Assembly (NCBI RefSeq): GCF_029201545.1
Contig: NZ_CP104007.1
Coordinates: 2,700,501-2,764,500 of the forward strand
DNA: 64,000 bases
Source: Devosia sp. FJ2-5-3
Lineage (GTDB): Bacteria; Pseudomonadota; Alphaproteobacteria; Rhizobiales; Devosiaceae
Reading direction: 5' to 3'
Below the pieces are notes generated by a model. It made no database searches and was not told the DNA's origin. It saw nothing but the letters and a program-made list of their open reading frames with translations. Shown in pieces: positions 52,875-62,139 of this stretch. The translations under genes and the position numbers were made by a program. How positions within the stretch are numbered: the first letter of the stretch is position 1; each line of letters opens with the position of its first letter.

Positions 52875-52950
52875 TCCGCGATAGCTCAGTTGGTAGAGCG
52901 TTCGACTGTTAATCGAATGGTCGCTGGTTCGAGTCCAGCTCGCGGAGCCA
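52875..52950 (+). tRNA. tRNA-Asn (GTT)
   Basis: Acceptor TCCGCGA / TCGCGGA, D-arm GCTCAGTTGGTAGAGC, anticodon loop CTGTTAA (GTT), T-arm CTGGTTCGAGTCCAG, encoded CCA at 52948-52950. Confidence 0.97.
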
Positions 52951-53075
52951 TTCGGGGTGTTCCACCCCGACACCCTTCTCCACATTGCTGAATAATTGCG
53001 CATATGGTGCGGCGGCGATTGCCCTTGTTGGCAAGCCGGGTTAGGAGGGGCCATTCCTCCACGGACAATTCTGAC

Positions 53076-54302
53076 ATGAGTGCGAATACCGGGCCCGCGA
53101 CCGCGTCGGGGCAGACCACAGCCTTGGGCATCATCTTCGCGGTGAGCGGCGCGCATCTGCTCAATGACCTGCTGCAATTCCTGCTGCCGGCGCTCTATCC
53201 GCTGCTCAAAGAGACCTATGATCTCAATTATCTGCAGATTGGTCTGTTGACGCTGGGTCAGCAGATCACCGCCTGCATTCTTCAGCCCCTATTCGGGTTG
53301 CAGGGCGACCTCAAGCCAAAGCCTTTGTGGCTTCCGCTGTCGCTCGCGATCGTCAGCGTCGGCGTGGTGGCGCTGGCAACGGCCAATGGCTTTGCGCTGC
53401 TCATGGTGGCCGCCGTAGTGCTGGGAATCGGTTCGGCGCTTTTCCACCCGGAAGCATCGCGACTTGCGCGCCTCGCCTCAGGCGGAAAGCTGGGCTTCGC
53501 CCAATCGCTGTTCCAGGTCGGCGGCAATCTCGGCACGGCATTCGGACCGCTGGCTGCGGCGCTGATCCTCCTGCCGCTGGGGCAGTTCACGACGCTATGG
53601 TTCGTGCTCGCAGGGTTCGCCGGTGTTGCGCTGCTGAGCTATGTAGGCCGGTGGTATGCCGAGCACCAGCGCCAGATTTCCTCTCGCCCTGCCGTCGCGC
53701 CACGCAAGCCCGCTTTGTCGCGCGACCGGCTGATCGTCGCCTTCGCCGTGATCGGGGCCCTGCTGCTCAGCAAGTTCATCTATATCGAGACGCTCAAGAG
53801 CTATTACTCCTTCTTCCTGATCGAGAAATTCGATCTCTCGGCGCAGGACGCGCAACTCTATCTCTTCCTGTTCCTCGGCGCGGTTGCGGCCGGCACTTTC
53901 ATTGGCGGGCCTGTCGGCGACCGCTATGGGCGCCTGGCGGTGATCTGGGTGTCGATCCTGGGCTCCCTGCCCTTTACCCTCCTCATGCCCTATCTCGACC
54001 TCTTCTGGACGGCGACGATGAGCGTGATGACCGGGCTGATCCTCTCCTCCGCATTTTCGGCCATGGTGGTCTATGCCCAGGAACTGGTGCCCGGAAAGGT
54101 CGGCATGATTGCAGGCTTCGTCTTCGGTTTCGCCTTTGGCGTGGGTGCGCTCGGCGCCGCCGCCATGGGCGCGCTGGCCGACTGGATCGGCATCGTGGCG
54201 GTATTCCAGATCTGCGCCTTCTTGCCAGCGCTGGGATTCCTCACCATCCTGCTGCCTCGGACAGCCGAACTTCATCCTGAAAGCCGGGAGAAACTGGCAT
54301 GA
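53076..54302 (+). CDS. MFS transporter, fosmidomycin-resistance (Fsr) type
   Basis: 408 residues from the ATG at 53076 (MSANTGPATASGQ). Twelve hydrophobic segments with the Fsr-type first helix SGAHLLNDLLQFLLPALYP and GPVGDRYGR as the A-motif-like loop between halves. Exports small compounds in other bacteria; substrate here unknown. Its stop overlaps the next start (ATGA). Confidence 0.88.
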   Translation: MSANTGPATASGQTTALGIIFAVSGAHLLNDLLQFLLPALYPLLKETYDLNYLQIGLLTLGQQITACILQPLFGLQGDLKPKPLWLPLSLAIVSVGVVALATANGFALLMVAAVVLGIGSALFHPEASRLARLASGGKLGFAQSLFQVGGNLGTAFGPLAAALILLPLGQFTTLWFVLAGFAGVALLSYVGRWYAEHQRQISSRPAVAPRKPALSRDRLIVAFAVIGALLLSKFIYIETLKSYYSFFLIEKFDLSAQDAQLYLFLFLGAVAAGTFIGGPVGDRYGRLAVIWVSILGSLPFTLLMPYLDLFWTATMSVMTGLILSSAFSAMVVYAQELVPGKVGMIAGFVFGFAFGVGALGAAAMGALADWIGIVAVFQICAFLPALGFLTILLPRTAELHPESREKLA

Positions 54303-54751
54303 GCGACCCCACCCAGATCGACAGTGACAGCCAGATCACGCTGACGCGCACCATTGGCGGCAATATCAGCGATGTCTTTGCTGCATGGACCGACCCTGCC
54401 CTGATCGAACAATGGCAGGTGGACGAAGCCGAATTCGACGGCTTCGAGGGCGGCCAATATCGCTTCGTCACCTATGGCGAGGAAGACGACGAGGCCGACC
54501 ACGAGGTGACCGGGGAAATCCTGAAATTCGTCGAAGACGAAAAGCTGGTGATGAGCTGGATGCATCGTGACGAGGAGGACGACACGGAATTCCTCTTCGT
54601 CATCGAGGTCACGTTCAAAGCCATCGACGACGACAATACGGCGGTGACGCTGGTCGAGCGCGGCCTGCCCCATGCGGATGCGCAGACGCGCATCTTTTCG
54701 ATGGAAGCCTGGAGCGCGGCGCTCGAGCAACTGGCCGAATTGATGGAATAG
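54299..54751 (+). CDS. SRPBCC / AHSA1-like protein
   Basis: 150 residues with the Bet v1-like fold seen in Aha1 C-terminal domains: ALIEQWQVDEAEFDGFEGGQ, a strand-rich middle and the long helix EAWSAALEQLAELME. Strongly acidic (many Asp/Glu). Translation is coupled to the MFS gene by ATGA. Such proteins bind hydrophobic ligands; none can be named. Confidence 0.82.
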   Translation: MSDPTQIDSDSQITLTRTIGGNISDVFAAWTDPALIEQWQVDEAEFDGFEGGQYRFVTYGEEDDEADHEVTGEILKFVEDEKLVMSWMHRDEEDDTEFLFVIEVTFKAIDDDNTAVTLVERGLPHADAQTRIFSMEAWSAALEQLAELME

Positions 54752-54812
54752 CACCAAGGTGAACCGGATGGCGCGACAATGCGTATAGCATGGCGCCACC
54801 GGAGAGCCGCCT

Positions 54813-56234
54813 GTGTCCAATTCCCGTACCGCCCTTGTCTGGCTGCGCAATGATCTGCGCGTGGCCGACAATCCGGCCCTTCTGGCCGCCACCCGCTCGG
54901 CGGAAACAGTCACAGCCCTCTATATCCACGAAACGGATACCGGCCTCCGCCCAATCGGCGGAGCGGCGCGGTGGTGGCTGCACCAGAGCCTTGAGCGATT
55001 TGAGGAGACCCTTGCCGGCCTCGGCATCCGGCTGATCGTCCGTGAGGGCCTGGCCGGCGAAGTCCTTCGGGCTACCCTTGCGGAACTCGGCGCGGACCAG
55101 GTGCACTGGAACCGACGCTACGGCCCGGCAGAGCGCGAAATTGACAGCGCCATCAAGGCTGACTTGCGAGACCGTGGGGTGGAGGCTCTCTCCCACACCG
55201 GCAATTTGCTGGCAGAACCGTGGTCGATAAAGAATGGCCAGGGCAAGCCATATTCCGTCTTCACCCCGTTCTGGAAGACGCTGCGGGATGTTCCTGTCGC
55301 GCCGCCGTTGCCCGCACCCCATGCCATGGGCAAGGTGATTTCCGCCGAAGGCGCGGACCGGGAATACACCGAACCGCACTGGGCGGGAAAGCTCCACGCC
55401 CATTGGGATATCGGCGAAGACGCCGCAGGGCAGCGCCTCGCGGAGTTTCTCGACGAGATGGTGGCGGACTATCCCGAGGCGCGCGATATTCCGGCCAGGG
55501 ACGGCACGTCTCGCCTTTCACCCCATCTGCGCTTCGGCGAAATCAGCGCCCGCCAGATCTGGCATTCGTCGCGGCTCAAGGCGGACATGCAGCCGGACCT
55601 TGCTGGAGGAATCGACAAATTTCTCTCCGAACTCGCCTGGCGGGACTTCAGCTACAGCCAGCTTTATCATCGCGAGGACATCGCGCAGGTGCCGATGCAG
55701 CAAAGATTCGGCGCGCTGACATGGCGGATGGCTCCCGGGGATCTCGAACGCTGGCAGCGCGGACAGACGGGCTTTCCGATCATCGATGCGGGCATGCGCG
55801 AGATGTGGGAAACGGGCTACATGCACAACCGTGTCCGCATGCTGGTGGCGTCGCTCCTGACCAAGAACCTGCAAATCGACTGGCGGCTGGGCGAAGCCTG
55901 GTTCTGGGATTGTCTGGTCGATGCGGACATCGCCAACAATGCGGCGAGCTGGCAGTGGGTCGCCGGCAGCGGGCTCGATGCTGCCCCCTATTTCCGTATT
56001 TTCAACCCGGTGACGCAGGGGGAAAAGTTCGACGCGACGGGCAACTACGTTCGTAAATGGGTGCCGGAGCTTTCCCGCTTGCCGGACAAATGGGTGCAGA
56101 AGCCTTTCGCCGCCCCATCGGCAGTGCTGTCCGAGGCGGGGGTTTTGCTGGGCAAGACATATCCCCTGCCCGTGGTCGACCTCGGCTTGTCCCGGCAAAG
56201 GGCGCTGGATGGGTTCGCCCGATTGGGGGAATGA
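54813..56234 (+). CDS. phrB: Deoxyribodipyrimidine photolyase (class I, FAD)
   Basis: 473 residues, GTG start. N-terminal antenna domain (LVWLRNDLRVADNPAL) and the C-terminal FAD/DNA-repair domain: TSRLSPHLRFGEIS, MHNRVRMLVASLLTKNLQIDWRLG and WQWVAGSGLDAAPYFRIFNP, including the tryptophans of the electron-transfer chain. Reverses UV-induced cyclobutane dimers using blue light. No cryptochrome extension. Confidence 0.95.
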   Translation: MSNSRTALVWLRNDLRVADNPALLAATRSAETVTALYIHETDTGLRPIGGAARWWLHQSLERFEETLAGLGIRLIVREGLAGEVLRATLAELGADQVHWNRRYGPAEREIDSAIKADLRDRGVEALSHTGNLLAEPWSIKNGQGKPYSVFTPFWKTLRDVPVAPPLPAPHAMGKVISAEGADREYTEPHWAGKLHAHWDIGEDAAGQRLAEFLDEMVADYPEARDIPARDGTSRLSPHLRFGEISARQIWHSSRLKADMQPDLAGGIDKFLSELAWRDFSYSQLYHREDIAQVPMQQRFGALTWRMAPGDLERWQRGQTGFPIIDAGMREMWETGYMHNRVRMLVASLLTKNLQIDWRLGEAWFWDCLVDADIANNAASWQWVAGSGLDAAPYFRIFNPVTQGEKFDATGNYVRKWVPELSRLPDKWVQKPFAAPSAVLSEAGVLLGKTYPLPVVDLGLSRQRALDGFARLGE

Positions 56235-56377
56235 ATTTGCCGGTTGCACGAAAGGACGATGGCTGCCTGCTCCCAAGGTGGAACGAACCGGAATGTCGTG
56301 CTGTTAGAGACGTTTGAGGCTTGTTCAGCCTCGGCACCGCCCGTAAAACTGCCGCACAGCACAAATAAAGATCTGAC

Positions 56378-57424
56378 ATGGCCAGCAAGCACGACGACCT
56401 TATCTCCGCCATCGGCAATACGCCGCTCATTCGGCTCAATCGTGTCTCGGCGCTAACCGGTTGCGATATCTGGGGTAAGGCGGAGTTCTTGAACCCCGGC
56501 CAGTCGGTGAAGGATCGCGCGGCGCTGTTCATCATCCACGATGCGGTCAAGTCCGGGGCCTTGAAGCCTGGCGGCACAATCGTCGAGGGGACAGCCGGCA
56601 ATACCGGCATTGGGCTGACCCTGGTCGCCAATTCGCTCGGCTTCAAATCGGTGATCGTCATTCCCGAGACGCAGAGCCAGGAAAAGAAGGACGCGCTGCG
56701 GCTCTATGGGGCAGAGCTGATCGAAGTTCCGGCCAAGCCCTACAAGGATCCCAATAATTACATCAAGATTTCCGGGCGGCTGGCGGAGAAGCTCAACCGG
56801 GAGCTCCCCAATGGCGCAGTCTGGGCCAACCAGTTCGACAATGTGTCGAACAAGCGCGCACATGTGGAAACCACCGGGCCGGAAATCTGGCAGCAGACCA
56901 ATGGCCGCATCGATGGCTTCATCTGCGCCGTGGGTTCGGGTGGCACCCTTGCCGGCGTTGCCGAGGCCCTGCGCGCGCGCAGCGCTGACGTCAAGATCGG
57001 CCTGGCCGACCCAGAAGGCGCGGCGCTCTACAATTTCTACGCCAATGGTGCGCTGGCCTCGAGCGGCAATTCGATCACCGAGGGTATCGGCCAGGGCAGG
57101 ATTACGGCCAATCTCGAAGGCCTGACGATCGACAACCCCTACCAGATTTCCGACGCCGAAGCCCTGCCCTACATTTTCGACCTTCTCGAACATGAGGGGC
57201 TGTGCCTCGGCGGTTCGAGCGCGATCAATATCGCCGGGGCGGTGCGGATGGCGCGTGATCTCGGTCCGGGCAAGACCATCGTCACCATCCTCTGCGACTA
57301 TGGCAATCGCTATGCCAGCAAGCTTTTCAACCCGGCCTTCCTGCGGGAACGCAATCTTCCTGTTCCGCCCTGGATGGAACAAAGAACGCCGATCGACATT
57401 TCCAGCGTGATCGTCTCCGAGTAG
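56378..57424 (+). CDS. cysK: Cysteine synthase A-type PLP enzyme
   Basis: 348 residues. PLP lysine K45 in NPGQSVKDRAA, phosphate loop GSGGTLAG, and substrate loop as EGTAGNTGIG, where Ala replaces the more common Ser of TSGNTG, a variant I have seen as usual in Rhizobiales. Makes cysteine from O-acetylserine and sulfide. Somewhat longer than the 320-residue classic CysK through its C-terminus. It is a single gene with its own spacer. Confidence 0.9.
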   Translation: MASKHDDLISAIGNTPLIRLNRVSALTGCDIWGKAEFLNPGQSVKDRAALFIIHDAVKSGALKPGGTIVEGTAGNTGIGLTLVANSLGFKSVIVIPETQSQEKKDALRLYGAELIEVPAKPYKDPNNYIKISGRLAEKLNRELPNGAVWANQFDNVSNKRAHVETTGPEIWQQTNGRIDGFICAVGSGGTLAGVAEALRARSADVKIGLADPEGAALYNFYANGALASSGNSITEGIGQGRITANLEGLTIDNPYQISDAEALPYIFDLLEHEGLCLGGSSAINIAGAVRMARDLGPGKTIVTILCDYGNRYASKLFNPAFLRERNLPVPPWMEQRTPIDISSVIVSE

Positions 57425-57523
57425 CGCGCCCTTCCATCACAGTCGGCCTATCCCCATTTAGGCTTAGGATTGCGGCGCGCTCTCGAGGTGGTAGAGTGCG
57501 CGCCTGATGCGCAAGGGGGCAAG

Positions 57524-58975
57524 TTGTTCGGCATAGACGATATCCTGCGCGCCATCGTTGCAGATCTGCATTTGTTGGCCGCGCTCATGGCGGCCATTTA
57601 TCTTCTCGCTTTCATTTGCGCGGTTCGCGAAATCCTGAATTCGCGAACCTCCCAGGGATCGATCGCCTGGCTGTTGTCGCTGGCGCTGCTGCCCTTCCCC
57701 ACCGTTTTTCTTTACATGATCTTCGGCTGGAAGTTTTTTGACGACTATGCCACCGACCGGATCAAGAACGGACGCGCGGACAGGCCGTTGCGCGCCAAGG
57801 ATCTGGCGCTGATTGACCGTGAAACCACGGATAAATGGCCGGTCCAGGCGCAGGTTTCCGAGCTGCCATTCCTGCATGGCAACGATGTTGAACTACTCAT
57901 CGATGGCAAGGCGACCTTCGACTCGATCTTCGAAGGGATCGAGGCGGCACAGGAATATCTCCTCGTTCAGTTCTATATCGTTCGCGACGACGAACTGGGC
58001 CAGCAACTGGCAGAGCGGCTGATCGCCAAGGCGCGACAGGGTGTGCAGGTTCGTCTGCTCTATGATGATATCGGCAGTACCGGCATGCCCAAGCGCTTCC
58101 GGACGCAGTTGCGCGACGCCGGGATCAAGGTCGCCGGCTTCAACCAGCGCCACAAATTCCTGCGGGTCTATGGGCCGACGCGGATGAACTACCGCAATCA
58201 TCGCAAGATCGTCGTGGCCGATGGCAAACACGCCTGGGTCGGTGGGCACAATGTGGGCATCGAATATCTGGGCAAGGATCCACGCTATGGCCATTGGCGC
58301 GACACCCATGTGCGCGTTTCCGGCCCGGCGGCTCTGGGGTGTGCGCTGCTCTTCCGCGAGGACTGGGAATGGGCCACCGGCGAAAGACTGCCGGCCAACC
58401 CGCCCAAGGAGCTTGAGACCCCGGGCGATCAATCCGTGCTGGTCATGGGCAGTGGCCCCGCCGACAAGCTCGAGGAATGCGCCATTGCCTATGTCGACCT
58501 GATCGGACGGGCGCGCGAGCGCCTATGGATCGTGAGCCCCTATTTCGTGCCTGACACGGACATCCGGACGGCGCTGTTCGCGGCGAGATTGCGCGGGGTG
58601 GATGTGCGGATCATGCTGCCCGACAACCCCGACCACGCCCTGGTTTGGCTGGCAAGCATGGCCCATGCTGACGGCATGGTGGAGCATGGTATCTCGGTCT
58701 ACCGCTATACGGACGGGTTCCTGCACCAGAAAGTGGTGCTGATGGACGATGAGATCGCCACGGTGGGAAGCGTCAATTTCGACAATCGCTCATTCGCGAT
58801 CAATTTCGAGATCACGCTGTGGTTCGCCGATCGCAAGACCGTCGACGCCGTCGAGGCGATGCTGCTCGAGGACTTCAAATCCTGCCGCGAGGTCAGCTCG
58901 TCGGAGCTCGAGACCAGACCGATGACGCTGTATTTTCTCACCCAGGCGGCCCGGCTCCTGTCACCGCTCCTGTAA
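57524..58975 (+). CDS. cls: Cardiolipin synthase
   Basis: 483 residues from a TTG at 57524 with AGGGGG five bases upstream; an upstream in-frame TTG at 57470 has no good site. Two N-terminal membrane helices (PLDc_N) precede two HKD motifs, HRKIVVAD at residue 226 and HQKVVLMD at residue 401. Forms cardiolipin at the inner membrane. It is followed closely by the dispersed repeat. Confidence 0.93.
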   Translation: MFGIDDILRAIVADLHLLAALMAAIYLLAFICAVREILNSRTSQGSIAWLLSLALLPFPTVFLYMIFGWKFFDDYATDRIKNGRADRPLRAKDLALIDRETTDKWPVQAQVSELPFLHGNDVELLIDGKATFDSIFEGIEAAQEYLLVQFYIVRDDELGQQLAERLIAKARQGVQVRLLYDDIGSTGMPKRFRTQLRDAGIKVAGFNQRHKFLRVYGPTRMNYRNHRKIVVADGKHAWVGGHNVGIEYLGKDPRYGHWRDTHVRVSGPAALGCALLFREDWEWATGERLPANPPKELETPGDQSVLVMGSGPADKLEECAIAYVDLIGRARERLWIVSPYFVPDTDIRTALFAARLRGVDVRIMLPDNPDHALVWLASMAHADGMVEHGISVYRYTDGFLHQKVVLMDDEIATVGSVNFDNRSFAINFEITLWFADRKTVDAVEAMLLEDFKSCREVSSSELETRPMTLYFLTQAARLLSPLL

Positions 58976-58985
58976 GGCGTTCGCC

Positions 58986-59073
58986 GAGAGCATTTCACCG
59001 CCTAGTTGACGCGACGACGTCACGCTAAGTCCGTGTTTTGTCGTGGTGCCCACATTTCCTCGAAGCGCTCTAG
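58986..59073. repeat. Dispersed palindromic repeat, copy 2 (inverted)
   Basis: 88 bases that match the reverse complement of copy 1: GAGCATTTCACCGC, GTTGACGCGA, AAGTCC-GTGTTTT, TTTCCTCGAAGCGCTCTAG. About 20 bases of the inner hairpin of copy 1 are missing. The CTCTAG end contains the TAG stop of the downstream, minus-strand aapJ-like gene. Confidence 0.75.
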
Positions 59074-60092
59074 CGGATCGGCGGGGCGTAGAGCAGCCCC
59101 CCATTGCTCCAGAGAGCGTTTTGGCCCCTCAGCATGGCGGCGCCGGTCTGCGACCCGAAATGGCGGTCATAGAGTTCGCCATAATTGCCGACCGCGCGAA
59201 TGGCATCGCTCATGAAGGAGCGTTTGAGGCCCAATGGCGCGCCGAAATCGCCCTCCACGCCAAGCAGGCGGCGGACTGCCGCAGTGCGCGCAGCCGAAAG
59301 CGACTCGATATTGAGGCTGGTGACGCCCACTTCCTCGGCATTGATCAGGGCGAAAATGGTCCAGCGAACGATATTGAACCACTGGTCGTCGCCCTGCCGG
59401 ACGACAGGACCGAGCATTTCCTTGGAAATGCGCTCTGGCAGGACGCGATGCTGGGGCGGATCGGGAAGGTCGCGGCGGATGGCCTGCAGCTGGCGGCCCG
59501 GCGCGGATACGACCTGGCAGAGCCCGGCGCGATAGGCAACAGCCAGATCGGCGACCTCTTCATAGACCACTTCTTCGAAGCTGGTCTGGTTGGCAAAGAA
59601 GAAATCGTCGAGCGCCTTCAGTTCTCCAAAACTGTCGGCAACGCAGATGCTGACATTATCCAGCTCATAGGCCGAAACGACGCCGAGAGATTGCGGCACC
59701 AGAAACGCCTGGCCATCGAAGAAGCTCGTGGCGACATAACGCGCGCCAAACCGGGTATCGCGGCCCGCCGTCCAGGCGCCATTGCGCATCAGCACGTCGA
59801 CCGTTTCCGTCTGGAGCGGCGCAAATCGGGCCTCTCCACGATAGGAGCGGAACTCGATGAGATCGGGATTGCCGAATATGCCGGCCGCCAGGGCGCGGCA
59901 CAGATCGACATCGAATCCCGACCAGCGTCCATCGGCATCCTGCTGCGCGAAGCCGGCAAGCGGATTGCTCGAGCCACAGATAAGGAAACCACGTTCGCGC
60001 ACGGTATCGAGCGTCTGTGCGGCGGCGGGAGTGCTCGCCAAACCGGCAAACACCGTCAGCGCGCATAGCAATTGCTCTAAAAAATGTCTCAC
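59070..60092 (-). CDS. Amino-acid ABC transporter substrate-binding protein (AapJ paralogue)
   Basis: 340 residues from a GTG at 60092 that gives a clean signal peptide ending at PAAA-Q. The mature part is an AapJ/GltI-like type 3 binding fold (LDTVRERGFLICGSSN, GFDVDLCRALAAGIFG) and ends SNGGLLYAPPIR, like the partial AapJ at the window edge (TDGGLQYAMPIR). It lies just after aapP on the same strand, so it may be the last gene of the operon or a separate gene with a different ligand range. Confidence 0.88.
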   Translation of the reverse strand: MRHFLEQLLCALTVFAGLASTPAAAQTLDTVRERGFLICGSSNPLAGFAQQDADGRWSGFDVDLCRALAAGIFGNPDLIEFRSYRGEARFAPLQTETVDVLMRNGAWTAGRDTRFGARYVATSFFDGQAFLVPQSLGVVSAYELDNVSICVADSFGELKALDDFFFANQTSFEEVVYEEVADLAVAYRAGLCQVVSAPGRQLQAIRRDLPDPPQHRVLPERISKEMLGPVVRQGDDQWFNIVRWTIFALINAEEVGVTSLNIESLSAARTAAVRRLLGVEGDFGAPLGLKRSFMSDAIRAVGNYGELYDRHFGSQTGAAMLRGQNALWSNGGLLYAPPIR

Positions 60093-60141
60093 GACGCCAA
60101 CTTCTTTTGCAACAGCTTGGCATATTGGCAGGCGGGAGGGA

Positions 60142-60170
60142 GGGGTCAAGCGGCTCGCTCGCCTGACCCC
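60142..60170 (-). promoter_or_regulatory. Hairpin between aapP and the aapJ-like gene
   Basis: GGGGTCA / TGACCCC, 7-bp outer stem with a GC-rich interior, 22 bases after the aapP stop. No T-run, so it may lower read-through only partly. Confidence 0.4.
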
Positions 60171-60191
60171 AGGAGTTTGTGCAGCAAAGAC

Positions 60192-60989
60192 TCAGTGCAG
60201 GATCTGGCTGAGGAAGAGCTTGGTGCGCTCGTGCTGCGGGTTGGAGAAGAAATTATCCGGATCGTTCTGCTCGATGATCTGCCCCTGATCCATGAAGATC
60301 ACGCGATTGGCCACTTGGCGGGCAAAGCCCATTTCGTGGGTCACGCAGAGCATGGTCATGCCATCTTCGGCCAGGCTGATCATCACTTCGAGCACTTCCT
60401 TGACCATTTCCGGGTCGAGGGCTGAGGTCGGCTCGTCGAACAGCATGATCTTTGGCTGCATGCAGAGTGAGCGCGCAATGGCGACGCGCTGCTGCTGGCC
60501 GCCGGACAGCTGGCCCGGGAATTTATTGGCCTGCTCGGGAATTTTCACCCGCTCCAGATAGTGCATGGCCGAATCTTCCGCCTCGGCCTTTGGGGTGCCG
60601 CGCACCCAGATGGGCGCGAGGGTAAGGTTTTGCAAAATCGTCAGGTGTGGGAAGAGATTAAAGTGCTGGAACACCATGCCCACCTCCCGGCGCACTTCAT
60701 CGATGCGCTTGAGGTCGGCGGTAAGCTCGGTGCCATTGACGATGATCTTGCCCTGCTGATGCTCTTCTAGCCGGTTGATGCAGCGGATCAGGGTCGACTT
60801 GCCGGACCCGGACGGCCCGGCAATGACGATCCGCTCGCCCCGCATCACTTTCAGGTCGATGTCGCGCAGCACGTGGAAATCGCCATACCATTTGTGCATG
60901 CCGATAACATCGATGGCGACGTCCGTGTCGGACACGGTCATGTTGCTGGTGTCGATGGCGCGATCTGCGCCGGTGGTGATGTCGCTCAT
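60192..60989 (-). CDS. aapP: General amino-acid ABC transporter, ATP-binding subunit
   Basis: 265 residues from the ATG at 60989 ([13 protein letters not shown]), with AGAGG seven bases upstream. Walker A GPSGSGKS, signature [15 protein letters not shown] and Walker [13 protein letters not shown] are intact. Energises uptake of many L-amino acids with AapJ, AapQ and AapM. Its start is four bases before the aapM stop in reading order, so the two are tightly linked. Confidence 0.95.
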   Translation of the reverse strand: MSDITTGADRAIDTSNMTVSDTDVAIDVIGMHKWYGDFHVLRDIDLKVMRGERIVIAGPSGSGKSTLIRCINRLEEHQQGKIIVNGTELTADLKRIDEVRREVGMVFQHFNLFPHLTILQNLTLAPIWVRGTPKAEAEDSAMHYLERVKIPEQANKFPGQLSGGQQQRVAIARSLCMQPKIMLFDEPTSALDPEMVKEVLEVMISLAEDGMTMLCVTHEMGFARQVANRVIFMDQGQIIEQNDPDNFFSNPQHERTKLFLSQILH

Positions 60990-60993
60990 CGCG

Positions 60994-62130
60994 TTACCTC
61001 TTGTGGCCAGTGTCCAGGCGCCGCTCCATGAAGATGGAATAGCGCGACATGGCAAAGCAGAAAATCCAGAAAACCATGGCGGCGAATAGATAGCCGGTTA
61101 TGGCCTGTGTCGGGGACGCCCAGTTGATGTCCGAACTGGCCGCCTGCACCGTGTTGAGCAGATCGAAAATGCCTACGATGGAGACGAGAGAGGTGTCCTT
61201 GAACAGGGCAATGAAGCTGTTCACGATGCCCGGGATGACGTGCTTGATGGCTTGGGGCAGGATGATCAGCCCCATGGATTTCCAATAGCTCAGCCCGAGC
61301 GCCGATGCCGCCTCATATTGCCCGCGCGGCAGCGCCTGCAGGCCGCCGCGAACCACTTCGGCCAGATAGGCCGAGGAGAACAGCGTGACGCCGACCAGGG
61401 CACGCAGCAATTTGTCGACCGTCGTACCCTGAGGCATGAACAGCGGCAGCATGATCGAGGCCATGAACAGGACCGTGATCAGTGGCACCGCCCGCCAGAG
61501 CTCAATGAACATGACGCAGAGCGTCTTGATGATCGGCAGTTTCGATTGCCGTCCCAGTGCCAGAAGAATCCCGAGCGGTATCGAGCAGATAATGCCCACG
61601 AGGGAAATGACCAGGGTGACGAGCAGGCCGCCCCATTGCTCGGTGGGCACGGACCGAAGGCCGAATGCGCCGCCATTGAGCAGGAAGAAGCAGACAATTG
61701 GATAAACGACGAAGAACAGGATGGCGTTGAGCCGCTTGAACGGGACGCTGGGGATCAGCAGCGGCGCAATCAGCAGGGCACCGAACAGGAACACCAGATT
61801 GGGGCGCCAATATTCGGACGGCGGATAGAAGCCATAGATGAAAAAGCTCATGCGGGCTTCGATATAGGCCCAGCATGCCCCTGCCCCCAAGGCGCGACAA
61901 TCCTCGACCGTGCCGCCCGGTGGCACCGCATGTCCGCCAAGAAAGGTGGGCATCACGAAACCATAGATGGGCGGAATGGCCCAGAGCAGGACAATGACCG
62001 CCACGACGGACAGCAGGGCATTTCCTGGTGTGGAGAAGAGATTGCGCCTGAGCCAAGCGATCGGTCCGGCATTGTTGACCGGGGCCGGCTGAGGGGCAAC
62101 CATTTGACTGCGGACAAACATGCTTGTCAT
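60994..62130 (-). CDS. aapM: General amino-acid ABC transporter permease AapM
   Basis: 378 residues, normal for AapM. Several membrane helices, with the binding-protein-dependent transport signature [21 protein letters not shown] near the middle of the C-terminal half. AGGAG six bases before the ATG. Nine bases after aapQ. Confidence 0.94.
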   Translation of the reverse strand: MTSMFVRSQMVAPQPAPVNNAGPIAWLRRNLFSTPGNALLSVVAVIVLLWAIPPIYGFVMPTFLGGHAVPPGGTVEDCRALGAGACWAYIEARMSFFIYGFYPPSEYWRPNLVFLFGALLIAPLLIPSVPFKRLNAILFFVVYPIVCFFLLNGGAFGLRSVPTEQWGGLLVTLVISLVGIICSIPLGILLALGRQSKLPIIKTLCVMFIELWRAVPLITVLFMASIMLPLFMPQGTTVDKLLRALVGVTLFSSAYLAEVVRGGLQALPRGQYEAASALGLSYWKSMGLIILPQAIKHVIPGIVNSFIALFKDTSLVSIVGIFDLLNTVQAASSDINWASPTQAITGYLFAAMVFWIFCFAMSRYSIFMERRLDTGHKR

Positions 62131-62139
62131 TGGCTGCTC

